64,000 bases of DNA from Scilla litardierei (Eukaryota; Streptophyta; Magnoliopsida; Asparagales; Asparagaceae), in the NCBI GenBank assembly GCA_030789695.1, contig CM061135.1, forward strand, positions 108,632,301 to 108,696,300, written 5' to 3'. The position numbers were made by a program, and so were the translations under genes. The stretch's first letter is position 1. The number at the start of each line of letters is the position of its first letter. Of this stretch, positions 35,262 through 47,019 are shown in pieces. The notes under the pieces were generated by a model that saw nothing but the letters and a program-made list of their open reading frames with translations, was not told the DNA's origin and did no database searches.

Positions 35262-36874
35262 ATGGATGGTATTATGTGGACCATAGATTTTGAGGAGGAA
35301 GCATTTCAGAACTTATTGGAGGGCCTCTTGGAGTCAGTGAGGTTCACCGGTTCAGAGAGCATTACAGCAGGTGATGCATTTGATCTACGATTTGCAGATT
35401 TTGTTATGAACCATGTTTCAGCTGCAGGAACAATTGAGGAGGACATCCATGTCAGTCTCGAGGGGGATAGACTATATTTTCGGATTGCTAGCGAGAATTC
35501 CCCTCCACATGATATATCGCCACAAGCTGACACACATGAGCAGCCATCATCACCATTCCAAGGAGAGCCTACATTGATAGTTCATGAGGAGGCATCACAT
35601 GCGGAGCCAGAGCATTGCATTGCGGAGGTAGCACTTTGGGATGAGGGTAACTTCATTCAGATATATCCAGAGTCTTGCCTACCAATAGTTGAGCTTCCGC
35701 AGCCACCTCTACCTTCTGCTGAGGCTGTGATCATATGGACCACACATTTTTATGCGTACCTGGATGAGATTCTTGGATGGCAGGCTGAGGACATCGATGC
35801 TTCCACCTCTGAGGAGACAACGGTACCAGGCACCGATGCAGCCACTTCTGATGAGAGAACTGCGATGAGACACTCGGGATGTGTTGCTGCAGAGCCGAGT
35901 TACACCGTCATCACTCCCCTACCCACAGATACAGCCAGTCCATACGATGAGTGGATGGATGGAGATGATTTAGATGGCGAAGACATTGAGGTTATTTACC
36001 TCGCGGAGCTGAAGCATGCTTTTGAGGAGGCATTACACACAAAGCCAGAGTTTATCGCCGAGGAGGTCGTGCATCGGGACGAGGACATAGCCATTCATGA
36101 GGATCCCGAGCACTATCCTCCTCCATTAGAGCTCTCATAGCCATTCATGAGGATCCCGAGCACTATCCTCCTCCATTAGAGCTCCCGCAGCCACCTCATC
36201 CTTCCATTGACGCCGAGGACTATCCCACAGAGCTTATGGCTCCCTTTTAGGGAGATCTCTTCACCCCCTCATCTCCTACATTTGATTCCCCTCCCGTGTA
36301 TGATGTTTTTTGTGATTTAGATTTTGACGACTCATCGTGCCTTTTACAGGATACACATACATATGAACAAAAGGTACAATGGGATGTATACGAGGAGGAG
36401 AGCGAGGAGTTAGCACCCATGGATGCATATGAATATGATCAAGAGGTGCGCTGGGATGAGTCTGACGATGATGACGAGCATCTTGATGAGGTCCACACCT
36501 ATGATCTAGATTTACCTAAGCAGCATAGAGAAGACACCATGGAGACAGCTATCACGACACGTGAGGATATTGGATTATTTCCAGGGAAGTATCGTCCACC
36601 ATTATTTATTCCATATATTTCTATAGACGATCCTCTTTGGGATACTTTTATTACGAGGGTGAATTTTTTGCAGCGAACTGATGCATCCTATTCTCTACAG
36701 GGTACAGGTGGAGTCCTTGTGGGAATGCTGGAGGATGCATTGCTAGAGTTCGTTGGAGTCCATGGACATACGCGCCTGGCGGAGCCACGGAAGGAGAAGT
36801 TGGAGCAGTTGCCTGCACCGGCAAAGATACTGGATCTGCCTTTTGCTATAGGTGATATCAATCAAGTAGTGTAG
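35262..36874 (+). pseudogene. Acidic ORF of unknown family in A, broken
   Basis: I do not recognise this protein. The first open part (35262-36140, 292 aa) contains LLEGLLESVRFTGSESI and DAFDLRFADFVMNHVSAAGT, then long Glu/Asp/Pro-rich low-complexity sequence. A 50-bp tandem duplication (36091-36140 repeated at 36141-36190) changes the frame and brings in TAG, and a further TAG lies at 36248. The frame then stays open to 36874: the YDQEVRWDESDD motif, PLFIPYISIDDPLWDTFITR and LEDALLEFVGVHGH. A' has an open homologue. It has no zinc knuckle, no Gag core, no protease or RT motif, and is very acidic, unlike Gag. It is placed directly after the primer site, where gag normally starts. Confidence 0.7.
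36091..36190 (+). repeat. 50-bp tandem duplication
   Basis: 'ccattcatgaggatcccgag' occurs at 36091 and 36141. Fifty is not a multiple of three, so the event broke the ORF; A' has a single copy. Confidence 0.92.
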
Positions 36875-38591
36875 TAATAGCGTAAAAATTTATGCTTTCA
36901 ATAAACACGAATTCTCTCGACAACGAGAGGACCGTATAGATTGATTGAATAAATATCACCTCGTATGACGACAACAATAATCATTTACACCCCAAACCTG
37001 TTATATTTATTAATTGCCCTCTTCATATTTTGATACACCACACCCTTTTGCTCACCACCACCGAGCATTTCTTTCAAGTGAAACCTTACTTTCTTATTTG
37101 TTTGACTTGGTCTCGCTCAGTAAAGCCGTGATATTTTTGATCGAGTCATTTGAATAGGATTGTTTGGTATAAGCTTGGGGGAAGGCGCACTCATGCATCA
37201 TTGTATGTGCATGTAGTTGTATTAGGATTTCATGTCATTCATTTCATCATTTTTCATTCACCTCCCTCATATTTATCGTTGTTCCTCATATTTTTCCTTT
37301 TATGATCACATTGAGGACAATGTGAAGTTTAAGCTTGGGGGAGTGCATTTCCATGCCATCTAGTTGTACTTTTACTTTATTTTTAGGGTTTTTGCAAAAT
37401 TTTTCAAAATTTTGCATCATCTTTTTGAATTTTCCATCTTATTTTCCTTTTATGTGTGTTCATGCATCATGTTGTGTGCTTGTTTTTCTTTTCTTTCCTC
37501 TCTTTTATTTTTTTTATTTCTTTATTTTCCTTTCTCTTCTTCCGCTAGATGAGTTTTGTATGATGATATCTCTTATTGCTTTACCAACCATCACGATGCT
37601 TATTATTCCTTGCCATGCTACTTTGAGTATTCCATAGTTTTGCTATCCATGTGCTTGCTTATATATTCTTTTGATGATTCCTCTATATGAATGTATGATA
37701 TTAATTGAAGCTGAATGTATTGATTAGTGTTTAGTATGCTTTTGTTGGAAATGCACCAAGATTCACGCATCATTAGTATATCTGAAGCATCAGTTTTATT
37801 GTCTTATTCACCTTTTGTTGCATGCCTGATATGGTTGTAAACTTTACTGCTTGACTTCACTATTTATTGAAATGATTGAGAATATCCATGCTTACATATG
37901 AGTTTTAGTTGAAGTATTATTTTATTGAACCGTTCGTGCACATCTTAAAGTGAACCGAGTGCTACATTATTTCTTTCTCCACATATATCTTTTTATTCTC
38001 TACATGTCACTTGAGTTCACCTCCTAAAGATACTTATATCGCATCTATTTCCCAAAAATCCCTACAAAAGAAAAAGGTTGCTCCAAAAAGTCCAAAAAGC
38101 CAAAAAGGAGCCAAAAATCAAAAATACAAATCAAATTGCTCCTACAAAAATCGTAGAAGAATAATGAGAAACAAAATGTTCAAAAAAGAAAAAGAAAGAT
38201 ATTTCTCTATCTCATTATTGGAGCCACAAAATACTTGGGAAAACCAAGGCAAAAATCCCATTTTCCACTATCATATTCCTTTAGATGTGATGCCTCAAGC
38301 TAAGCTGGGGGGGGGGGGATGAATTCATTTGACCATATGAGTGAGTATGACATTAGAGTGGAGACGTGCATGAATGGGAATTTTCGATAATGCTTCGACT
38401 TTGCAAAAATATATTAGATATGAAGATTTTTTTTCATGATTTGAAATAAATATGTGAATGCCATAGCTCTTATTCTATTATCTATTGCATGTTTGGTGTG
38501 TATCTTATATGCTTCATTTATAACTTTGGATTGAAAAGTGCATCGCCAACATTCGTATATTAAATTCTATGAAATGCATGATGTGGATATG
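36875..38591 (+). other. Long non-coding 3' internal region of A
   Basis: T-rich then A-rich DNA without convincing ORFs. It contains AAGCTTGGGGGA at 37171 and 37331 and an expanded form (AAGCTG plus G12) near 38302, all like the true polypurine tract at 56662. Near 38050-38130 'ccaaaaag'-type units recur. Element B inserts right after it. Confidence 0.6.
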
Positions 38592-38596
38592 AGTTG

Positions 38597-39562
38597 TGTT
38601 TCAGAGTGTTTTCTCACTACAAAGCGTTGACCGTGGAGAACCCGGTCAACGTGGTCAAGGGGCCCGCTTTGGGTCCCTCGGGGGCTTCGAATCGGTGCAG
38701 AAGGGGCGAGTGGAAGCCTCGGCCCTGGTTGAGACGCTCGGCCTCGGACAGACGAGCGCGTCCTCGGAAATAGGACGACGAGGGGAAGCCTCGGTCATCC
38801 GGCTAGATGCGTGTTCGGCGAAGGGTGAGGGGAAGCCTCGACCCGGGTCGAGACGCTCGGCCTCGGTGGTTTGCGCTTGGCTTCGGCGATCGGACGACGA
38901 GGGGAAGCCTCAATCGTCCGGCAGGTTGCGTGGTCGGTGAGGGGCGAGGGGGGGGCCTCGGCCCGTTGATCAGCTGTCCACCTGCGTAGACGAGAACGCT
39001 CGTCAGGGGGCCGGACCTTGGTTCCGGCCAAATCCCCTCCGATGCCTAAGTCAGACAGAGATCTGAGAAAGGAGGCCCGGCGGAGACGGTCCGACTCATG
39101 AGGAGATCGTAACGGCGTCTCTCGGTGCGGGCGGGGGAGGGAGGAGATGAATTGGGGGAACGAGGTCGTTGATGGAGTTCCTCCGGTTTTGTTACCTCAG
39201 ATGCCGTCCCTTTCTTTGTCATCCTCCTAGCCCTTTTGTAGAGCCCCAGCGTGATTGCCTCGGGCCCACGTCCCGCGCCCGCCCTCGATCGTGCCCCCTC
39301 AATCCGCCCCCTCGCCGCCGCTCTCTTCGCCATGCCAGCACCTCCCCATTACCGCCATTTAGTGGTCGCGCGTCTGGGGGAGCGGTTTCCGCAGGAGTGG
39401 GTGAGTGATCGGCGGGTTATCGGGGCCGGGTCGGATCAACATTCGAGAGGATCCCTTATAGGGCCTTTGTTGAGACGGGCCGGTATACGTTGATGGGCTC
39501 CCGGCCAGCGATTGGGCTCCTGGGCTCGTGTCTTTTTGGGTCTCGGTCAAATAGGCGTAACA
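38597..39562 (-). repeat. 3' LTR of B
   Basis: 966 bp, plus-strand TGTTTCAGAG...GGCGTAACA. The ends match those of D; the region about 38745-38960 differs. Confidence 0.92.
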
Positions 39563-39576
39563 ATTGCCCCCATCGG
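39563..39576 (-). promoter_or_regulatory. Polypurine tract of B
   Basis: On the minus strand CCGATGGGGGCAAT, identical to D. Confidence 0.8.
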
Positions 39577-39873
39577 TCGGGTTGATCGGCCTCGGCCGGT
39601 TCGGCTCGGCCGATGTGACTTCTGCCGATTTTGACAAGCTCGCCAGTCGATGCCGACTCATTTATTAGTCGTCATCATGAGTTGGCTCGTTCGATGCTTT
39701 TTAAGGTGCGGGTTCCGAAGCGCCGTCGGCCTTCAGATGCTGCCACGTGTAGCTGCAAGCTTATCCCCACCGCTCGCGGGGTCGTCTTAAGTTGAGAAGC
39801 CGAGGGGTTCGTGAGCCGCCATCCCGCCGCTTTCTTCTTTGCGCCGATCCCTATTCTGCCTGAGTTCTGCCTT

Positions 39874-42016
39874 ATGTCGTCTTCCTCTGCCACGGGTTCG
39901 GTTCGGTCGGAGTGCGATGCAGCTCCAGGTTCGGCGGGTGGCACTCCTTCGGCGATTAGTCAGCACGGGGATGATCTTTCAGGGGTTCCCTCAGAGGTCT
40001 TGGCGTGGCCTTCGTCGATCTGTGCCACCGCCATCGGGAGCATGCGCTCCTCCTACCTGCTTCCGCCCTACTCGGCTCGTGCGCCTGGGGCTGACGAGCG
40101 GATCTGCTCTCCTGGTCCCAATGAGGTCGGAATATATGAGAAGTGTTTCCACTTCGGGCTTCGTTTCCCGCTTCATCCTTTTATCGTTGAGTTCCTTCAG
40201 GCCCACAATGTGTGCCTGTGTCAATTCTGTCCCAACGCCGTCGGGATCCTCGTCGGGTTCGTTGTTGTCTGCATGCTGAAGGGTGTGGTGCCCTCTCTCC
40301 GCCTCTTTGCCCAGTTCTACCGCCTGAGCCTCCACCAATCGGGGGCGTGGATTTACATCAGCGCCCGCCCGAAGATGTCCCTGGTGCTGGGGTTGCCGAG
40401 CTCTTTGAAACGCTGGAAGGGGGAATACGTATTCGTCACATTCCCCTCGAGTGTACCCTTCCCGGTTCGGTGGGAGGCGGCCGATGCAGTCATCCTTGAT
40501 CTGGGTGAGCTGACGATCGCTGAGCAGCAGACGGCGAGGGACATGCTGGCAATTCCTACGAGGGAGCGCTCGATCAACTTCCTCTTTAGTGACCACAATT
40601 TGCGTAAGATGGTGTGGCCCCTAGGTAAACTGCTCCGAGCGTTCGCCCCTCGAGGTCGTCCAGGTTCTGCTCTGTCTCTCATTTCTTCTTTGAGTGCAGG
40701 TGGGTTCCCTCTAGGTCCTTCTCCTGCCAGCGCTCTCGTGCAGGTCCCAAACCCGGATCCGCGTAGAAGGGATCATGTGTTGGCGGTCCGGAAGAAGCAG
40801 CGGGTTGTGACCATGACCGGAGGCTCGAAGCGGAAGAAGATGTCGTCTCCCTCTCTCCCCTTGCAGGGGTCTTCCAAGAGGCTCCGTGAGGAGGTCGATG
40901 GGATCGATGTCCAGCCGACTGCTGACCGACCTCATCCTGCTCCAGTTGAGGTTGCCTGGCCGTGGGCCGGCCCTTCACCTCTCCCGGACGGCTCTCTCCC
41001 TGATGCTTACAGTCGGTATCTTGGTGCGTTCCGCTCCGCTCCTGGCGAGTTCCCTTCGTCAGGGGAGGGTCTTCTTTGTCCACGCTTCCCAGTGGGGGAG
41101 AAGGAGTCGGTGTTTTCGAGCCGTGGAGCCGCCGATCGAGTGGCCGAGAATTGTTGTCTCCCTCCCGATCAGGTGGTGTTGGACGGAGTCAGAGGTGATT
41201 GTTTGGCTACCTTCGTGATCCAGGCTGGTCAACAGGTAGCGTGTCTCTGCTTGTCTCCCCATTCTCCAGCTGCTTTTGCCGTCTTACCTTCGTTGCTTTG
41301 GCACAGTTGTCCTCGGTGGGCCTCTCGATGAGGCGCCAATTCGCGGCTCTTCCCAAAGCCAAATCCGAGGCCGGGCTAGGCCCTGAGGTCCCCGACAAGG
41401 AGGAGGAGGAGGCCGGTCAGTTGGAGGAAGCACGAGTCCAGTCCCTGGACTCCCGCGTAACCGAGCTGTCCTCTGCCCTGGAGGTGGCGGATCGTGAGAG
41501 AGCCTTGGCTCTGGCCGCGAAGTCAGAGGCCGAAACGCGGCTCGCCTCTCTTTTGAAAGGTGCCGATGCGTCTGGAGGAGTCAAGCAGATCCCCGGCCCG
41601 ACTGCTGCCTCCGAAGCCTCGGAGCTCTCCGATCGTCTGGATGCGGCGGAGGAGCAGGCGAGGGCCCTTGCAGCCCAACTTGGCGAGAAATCCCGGGAGA
41701 TCGAGAAGGAGAGGGCGGAGCACCAACGCCAGATCGAGACCTTAGAGGCCCGGTGCGTGGGCTCGAGGAGGTGGATCCGGCCCGGATCACTGAGGATGCC
41801 GTGGCGGAGTATGCCACCTCCTTCGTGGAGGTCGCCTTGTCGAATGCGTTCGAGAAGGGCTTCGCCCGGTGTCAGTCCGAGATCCAACTGAAGTTCTCGC
41901 TCTCGGGGGTCAACTTCGAGGCTCTCCGGATGTACCCTGACGCCGAACAGAGTGTGGGGAAAGACCCTAGTGGACCGCCAGCCTGTGGCTCCACTGGTGC
42001 CCCCGGAGAAGGATGA
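39874..42016 (+). pseudogene. Antisense additional ORF of B, Transposase_28-like plus coiled coil
   Basis: It is homologous to the antisense ORF of D. The better start is MSSSSATGSVRSE (39874); an upstream ATG at 39811 is in frame. PF04195-like motifs are ERICSPGPNEVGIYEKC, FHFGLRFPLHPFIVEFL, LRLFAQFYRLSLHQSGAW and LTIAEQQTARDMLAIP. An intron of 71 bp (41236-41306, AACAG|GTAGCG...GCACAG) joins ..VIQAGQQ to LSSVGLSMRRQF in frame. The rest is an Ala/Glu/Arg-rich coiled coil (AEEQARALAAQLGEKSREIEKE). A frame break near 41750 shifts to GLEEVDPARITEDAVAEYA, ending at 42016. The TATA-bearing promoter region seen in D is missing here. Function unknown. Confidence 0.7.
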
Positions 42017-42114
42017 GGGAGGGGAATGCCCCTCGGCCTCTTTCTGTTTATCTTTTGGCTTTATCTGGAAAGGAATGAATTTAAAATAAATTTATTTCAT
42101 AGGAAATGATACAT

Positions 42115-45100
42115 TTACTGAAAGTACTTGCGTAAATGTTCCGTATTCCAAGTGTGAGTGAGAATCCTCCCCTCCATATCAGCTAGTCGGTAGGCTGCGG
42201 GTCCGAGGACCTCGACGACTTTGTAGGGTCCCTCCCATCTAGCCGCGAGCTTCCCTTTGCGAGCGGTATCAGTGTTGAAGCCCGCTTTCCGGAGGACCAG
42301 GTCCCCGAGATGGAAGCTTCTTCCCCGTACCCGAGCGTTGTAGTATCGGGCCACCTTCTGCTTCTGGCGGATGATGGTGGCCAATGCCTGCTCCCGTCGC
42401 TCGTCGAGGAGCTCCAGACTGAGCTCCAGGCCCTGCGAGTTCCTATCTTCCTCAAAGTATTTGATGCGGAGAGATTCTTCGCCCAACTCGACCGGTACCA
42501 CCGCCTCGGCCCCATAGGTGAGCATGAACGGGGTCTCGCCAGTGGCCTCCTTGTGGGTCGTCCGGTATGACCAGAGTATCCCGGGGAGCTCTTCTGGCCA
42601 GCTCCCTTCGGCGTCTTTCACTTTCTTTCGGAGGGGCTCTATGATGCACTTGTTGGCCGCCTCCGCCATTCCGTTGGTCTGGGGGTGCGCTACAGAGGCG
42701 AAGAGAAGCTTGATTCCCCATTCCTCGCAAAAATCTTTAAACCCTGCAGAGTCGAACTGCTTCCCGTTGTCCGTGACGATGGCCCGTGGCACTCCGAATC
42801 TGGAGATGATGGAATTCCACACAAAGCTTTTTGCTTTCTTCCAAGTGATGGTGGCCAGCGGCTCGGCCTCGACCCACTTGGTGAAGTAGTCAATCGCCAC
42901 AATCAGGTGCTTCCGCTGCCCTCGTCCCGGTTTAAACGGTCCGAGGATGTCGAGCCCCCATTTCGTAAAGGGGACGGGGCTCACGATAGGAATGAGCTCT
43001 GATGGGGGTGTCGAGATGTGGTGGGCGTACCTCTGGCATTCTTGGCATCTTTGGACGTAGCTTGCTGCATCCTGGGTCAGGGTTGGCCAGTAGTATCCCT
43101 GCCTCAAGATCTTCTGGGCGACTACCTTGCCCCCGTGGTGATTCCCGCAGATCCTGTCGTGAACCTCCTGTAGGACGTAGTCAGCCTCCTGCGGTCCGAT
43201 GCACTTCAGGTATGGGAGGACGTCCGTCTTGGTCCAGCGTCTCCGGTAGAGTGCTCCTTCATGGATCACGTACCGGAGCGCCTTTCTCTCCAGGGTTCGG
43301 CGTTCGTCCCCGTCGGTCGGTACCTCTCCATGAGTGAGGTACCGGATGATCGGGTCCATCCAGGTGGGTTCTTGGTCGATCGCCATCACCTCGTGTTCCT
43401 CCGTGCTGGGGGACTGCAGGTTCTCCACGTAGATGGTGCGGCCCAGCTCCTTTGGCGAGGACGAGGCCAGCTTCGACAACGCATCTGCCCGCGCATTCTC
43501 TGATCGTGGGAGGTGCAAGACTTCCACGTCCTTGAACTTGGACATCGCCGCTCTGGTGACAGGGAGGTATCTCTGCATCGCCTCCTCCCGTGCCTCGTAA
43601 CTCCCCAAGAGCTGGTTGACAATGAGCTTCGAATCGCTGAGGAGGCGGACGGACTCGGCCCCGAGCTCCAGGGCCAGCCTCAGGCCGTTGATCACTGCTT
43701 CGTATTCCGCCACGTTGTTCGTGGCTGGGAACTCGAACCGCAAAGCGTATTCCACAATGTTCCCTTCCGGAGATCGGATTGCAATCCCGGCCCCGCCCCC
43801 TGACTGTGTGGCCGACCCGTCCACATGAACTATCCATGCTCCTGGATCCCCTGACTGAAAGTGGTCAGCCGAAAGAAAGGACAGGGGTTGAGCAATTACC
43901 GTCGCCGGGCCTTCTTCCTCCGGGGGGCCATTTCCTTCCGTTGTGCACTCGGCGATGAAGTCGGCCAGGGCCTGCCCTTTGATGGCCGTACGCGGTTTGA
44001 ATCGGAGGTCGAACTCGCTCAGTTCAACTCCCCAGTTTAGCATTCTTCCCATTCGATCGAACCTCTTGAGGTTCTGCTCCAGTTGCGAGTCGGTCAGGAT
44101 CAGTATGGTGTGGGCCTGGAAATAGGGTTGGAGCCTTCGTGCTGAGAGGACGAGGGCGTACGCCAGTTTCTCCATGGGCGAGTATCACATCTCCGCCCCC
44201 TTCAAGACCCGGCTCGTGTAATACACCGGCCATTGCATCCCACCGTCCTCCCGGATCAGCACCGAACTCACGGCTTCCTCCGCGCACGCCAGGTAAAGGC
44301 TCAGCGACTCCCCTTCCCGTGGTTTGGACAGGAGAGGAGGGCTGCGGAGATACTCTTTGAGGTCCCTGAACGCCCGGGAGCAGTCTTCGTCCCAAAGTAT
44401 CGCCTTCCTATTGTTTGGAGGTTCCGCGATCGCTTTCCTTAGGACCTTGAAGAAGGGGAGCGATCTTTCCGCTGATTTGGAAAGGAATCGCCCCAAGGCC
44501 GCGATGCGCCCGTTCAGCCTCTGTAGCTCCTTGATCGTCGTCGGCTCGCGCATGTTGATCAGTGCCTCGATCTTGTCGGGATTAGCTTCAATACCACGAT
44601 TAGTTATCATAAACCCTAAGAATTTGCCAGATCTTACCCCGAACGTGCACTTCACGGGGTTGAGCCGAATGTGGTGCCGCCGCAACCGCTCGAAGGTCTC
44701 CCGCAAGTCAGTGATGTGGTCTTCCGGTCACCTTGACTTGACGAGCATGTCGTCGACGTAGACTTCTAGGTTCCTTCCGATCTGGGAGCTGAAAACCTTG
44801 TTGACCATTCTCTGGTAGGTGTCCCCCGCATTCTTCAAGCCAAAGGGCATCTTCTTGTAGCAGTAAGTTCCCCGGTCCGTTGTGAAGGCTGTCATCTCTT
44901 CGTCCCGGGGGTCCATCTGGACCTGATTGTATCCGGAGTAAGCGTCCATGAAGCTTAGCATCTCGTACCCCGAGGCGTTGTCCACCAGGTGGTCGATGCG
45001 CGTCAGGGGATAGCTGTCCTTGGGGCAGGCCTTGTTGAGGTCACTGAAGTCCACGCACATTCGCCACTTCCCGTTGGGTTTCTTGACCATCACCACGTTC

Positions 45101-46149
45101 GACAGCCACTCAGGGTACCAGACCTCTCGTATGAAGCCGGCATCAAGGAGACGCCCCACTTCCTCGGAGGCTGCCTTCATCTTCTCGCCGCCCAGGTTGC
45201 GCTTCTTCTGCCTAACCGGCTTGAAGTTGGGGTCGGCGTTGATCTGGTGGACGATCACCTGGGGGTCTACGCCGGGCATGTCTTCTGGTGACCAAGCAAA
45301 GATGTCCAGGTTCGCCTCCAGGCATTCGATCAGCTGATCCCTCAAGTCCTGGCTCAGCCCTCTCCCAATCGAGACGAACCGGCCCTCGATGTCCGTGACC
45401 GGGATTTGCTCCTGCTCCTCCGCAGGGGCAGGCCTAGGCCCGCTCCTTAAATCGAGCGTGGCCATCCGGTCGGCTAGGCGATCCTCGGGACCTTCCTCTG
45501 CCAGTTGATAGTAGGTGCTCGGTCTCCCTGCGTCGCCTTCGACTTGCCCCATTCCCCACAGCGTTCGGAACTTGATAGTCTGATTGAGGGTCGAGACTAC
45601 CGCGCCGACGGCGTTGAGTAGGGGTCGGCTGATGATCCCATTGTATTCCGACCCAATCCCCAATACGATGAATTCCACCGCCAGGGTCACCGAGTCTGGT
45701 GCATTTCCGAGCGTTACCGGGAGATGGATCGTGCCGATGATGGGGGTGGAGTGACCCGTGAATCCAACCACGGGACCTGAGCGAGGTCGTAAGTCTTCTT
45801 TCCGCCGCCCCATCTTCTCCAGGGTTGACATAAAGAGGACGTCACAGGAGCTGCCGGTGTCGACAAGCAGCCGTCGTACCATGGTAGTGTCTATGACCAC
45901 TGACACCACCAAAGCCACGTCCGAGCTGCGCGCCGTTACTGACGCACTCGGTCTCCGGACCGGTGGGGTTGGGGAGGGCTCTCCGGCCCTTTCCTCACGA
46001 TCCTCCTCGCGTCGGGCCCGTGCCCGTTCTTGCCATCGATGACGGGCCCTGCCGCCTCGCGTCAGGGCCTCGTTCCCCTTTCGCCGAGATGAGGGAAGTC
46101 GCGTCATCGTAGATGTGGTTTGTTTCTTCGTGGGACTGTTCGTTCCCAC
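42115..46149 (-). pseudogene. pol: Pol of Tat-type element B: protease, RT, two RNase H, integrase; two TGA codons
   Basis: A single frame of 1344 codons copies and integrates element DNA. Leader MGTNSPTKKQTTSTM resembles the D Gag start, but no Gag core follows. Protease: LLVDTGSSCDVLF, Asp97. RT: FAWSPEDMPGVDP, GKWRMCVDFSDLNKACPKD, MPFGLKNAGDTYQRM, YVDD at 464-467. RNase H follows, then the extra Tat-type RNase H with HVDGSA, VAEYEA, LLSDSKL and NARADALSKL (all four acidic residues). Integrase: zinc-binding H..HH..C..C (RCQECQRY), DDE residues in WGLDILGPF, VTDNGKQF and NGMAEAANK. In-frame TGA at 44728-44730 and 44185-44187 interrupt it; everything else is open. Both stops fit single C-to-T changes of CGA. 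Recently inactivated. Confidence 0.93.
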
Positions 46150-46159
46150 AGATGGCGCC
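46142..46159 (-). promoter_or_regulatory. Primer-binding site of B
   Basis: On the minus strand TGGCGCCATCTGTGGGAA, one change from D, two bases after the LTR end. Confidence 0.8.
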
Positions 46160-46161
46160 AG

Positions 46162-47019
46162 ATGTTTCAGAGTGTTTTCTCACTACAAAGCGTTGACCGT
46201 GGAGAACCCGGTCAACGTGGTCAAGGGGCCCGCTTTGGGTCCCTCGGGGGCTTCGAATCGGTGCAGAAGGGGCGAGGGGAAGCCTCGGCCCTGGTTGAGA
46301 CGCTCGGCCTCGGACAGACGAGCGCGTCCTCGGAAATAGGACGACGAGGGGAAGCCTCGGTCGTCCGGCTAGATGCGTGTTCGGCGAAGGGCGAGGGGAA
46401 GCCTCGGCCCGGGTCGAGACGCTCGGCCTCGGTGGTTTGTGCTTGGCTTCGGCGATCGGACGACGAGGGGAAGCCTCAATCGTCCGGCAGGTTGCATGGT
46501 CGACGAGAGGCGAGGGGGGCCTCGGCCCGTTGATCAGCTGTCCACCTGCGTAGACGAGAACGCTCGTCAGGGGGCCGGACCTTGGTTCTGGCCAAATCCC
46601 CTCCGATGCCTAAGTCAGACAGAGATCTGAGAAAGGAGGCCCGGCGGAGACGGTCCGACTCGTGAGGAGATCGTAACGGCGTCTCTCGGTGCGGGCGGGG
46701 GAGGGAGGAGATGAATTGGGGGAACGAGGTCGTTGATGGAGTACCTCCGGTTTTGTTACCTCAGATGCCGTCCCTTTCTTCGTCGTCCTCCTAGCCCTTT
46801 TGTAGAGCCCCAGCGTGATTGCCTCGGGCCCACGTCCCGCGCCCGCCCTCGATCGTGCCCCCTCAATCCGCCCCCTCGCCGCCGCTCTCTTCGCCATGCC
46901 AGCACCTCCCCATTACCGCCATTTAGTGGTCGCGCGTCTGGGGAAGCGGTTTCCGCAGGAGTGGGCGAGTGATCGGCGGGTTATCGGGGCCGGGTTGGAT
47001 CAACATTCGAGAGGATCCC
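46162..47019 (-). repeat. 5' LTR of B, main part (rest at 56294-56400)
   Basis: 858 bp up to the insertion of C. The remaining 107 bp follow C after the duplicated atccc. The total of 965 bp matches the 966-bp 3' LTR. Confidence 0.92.

Noticed and set aside
40652..40699. Possible further intron in the antisense ORF of B (48 bp, ending TGCAG)
   Set aside because: It is shorter than plant introns usually are and the frame is open through it; the site matches a D intron position only roughly.
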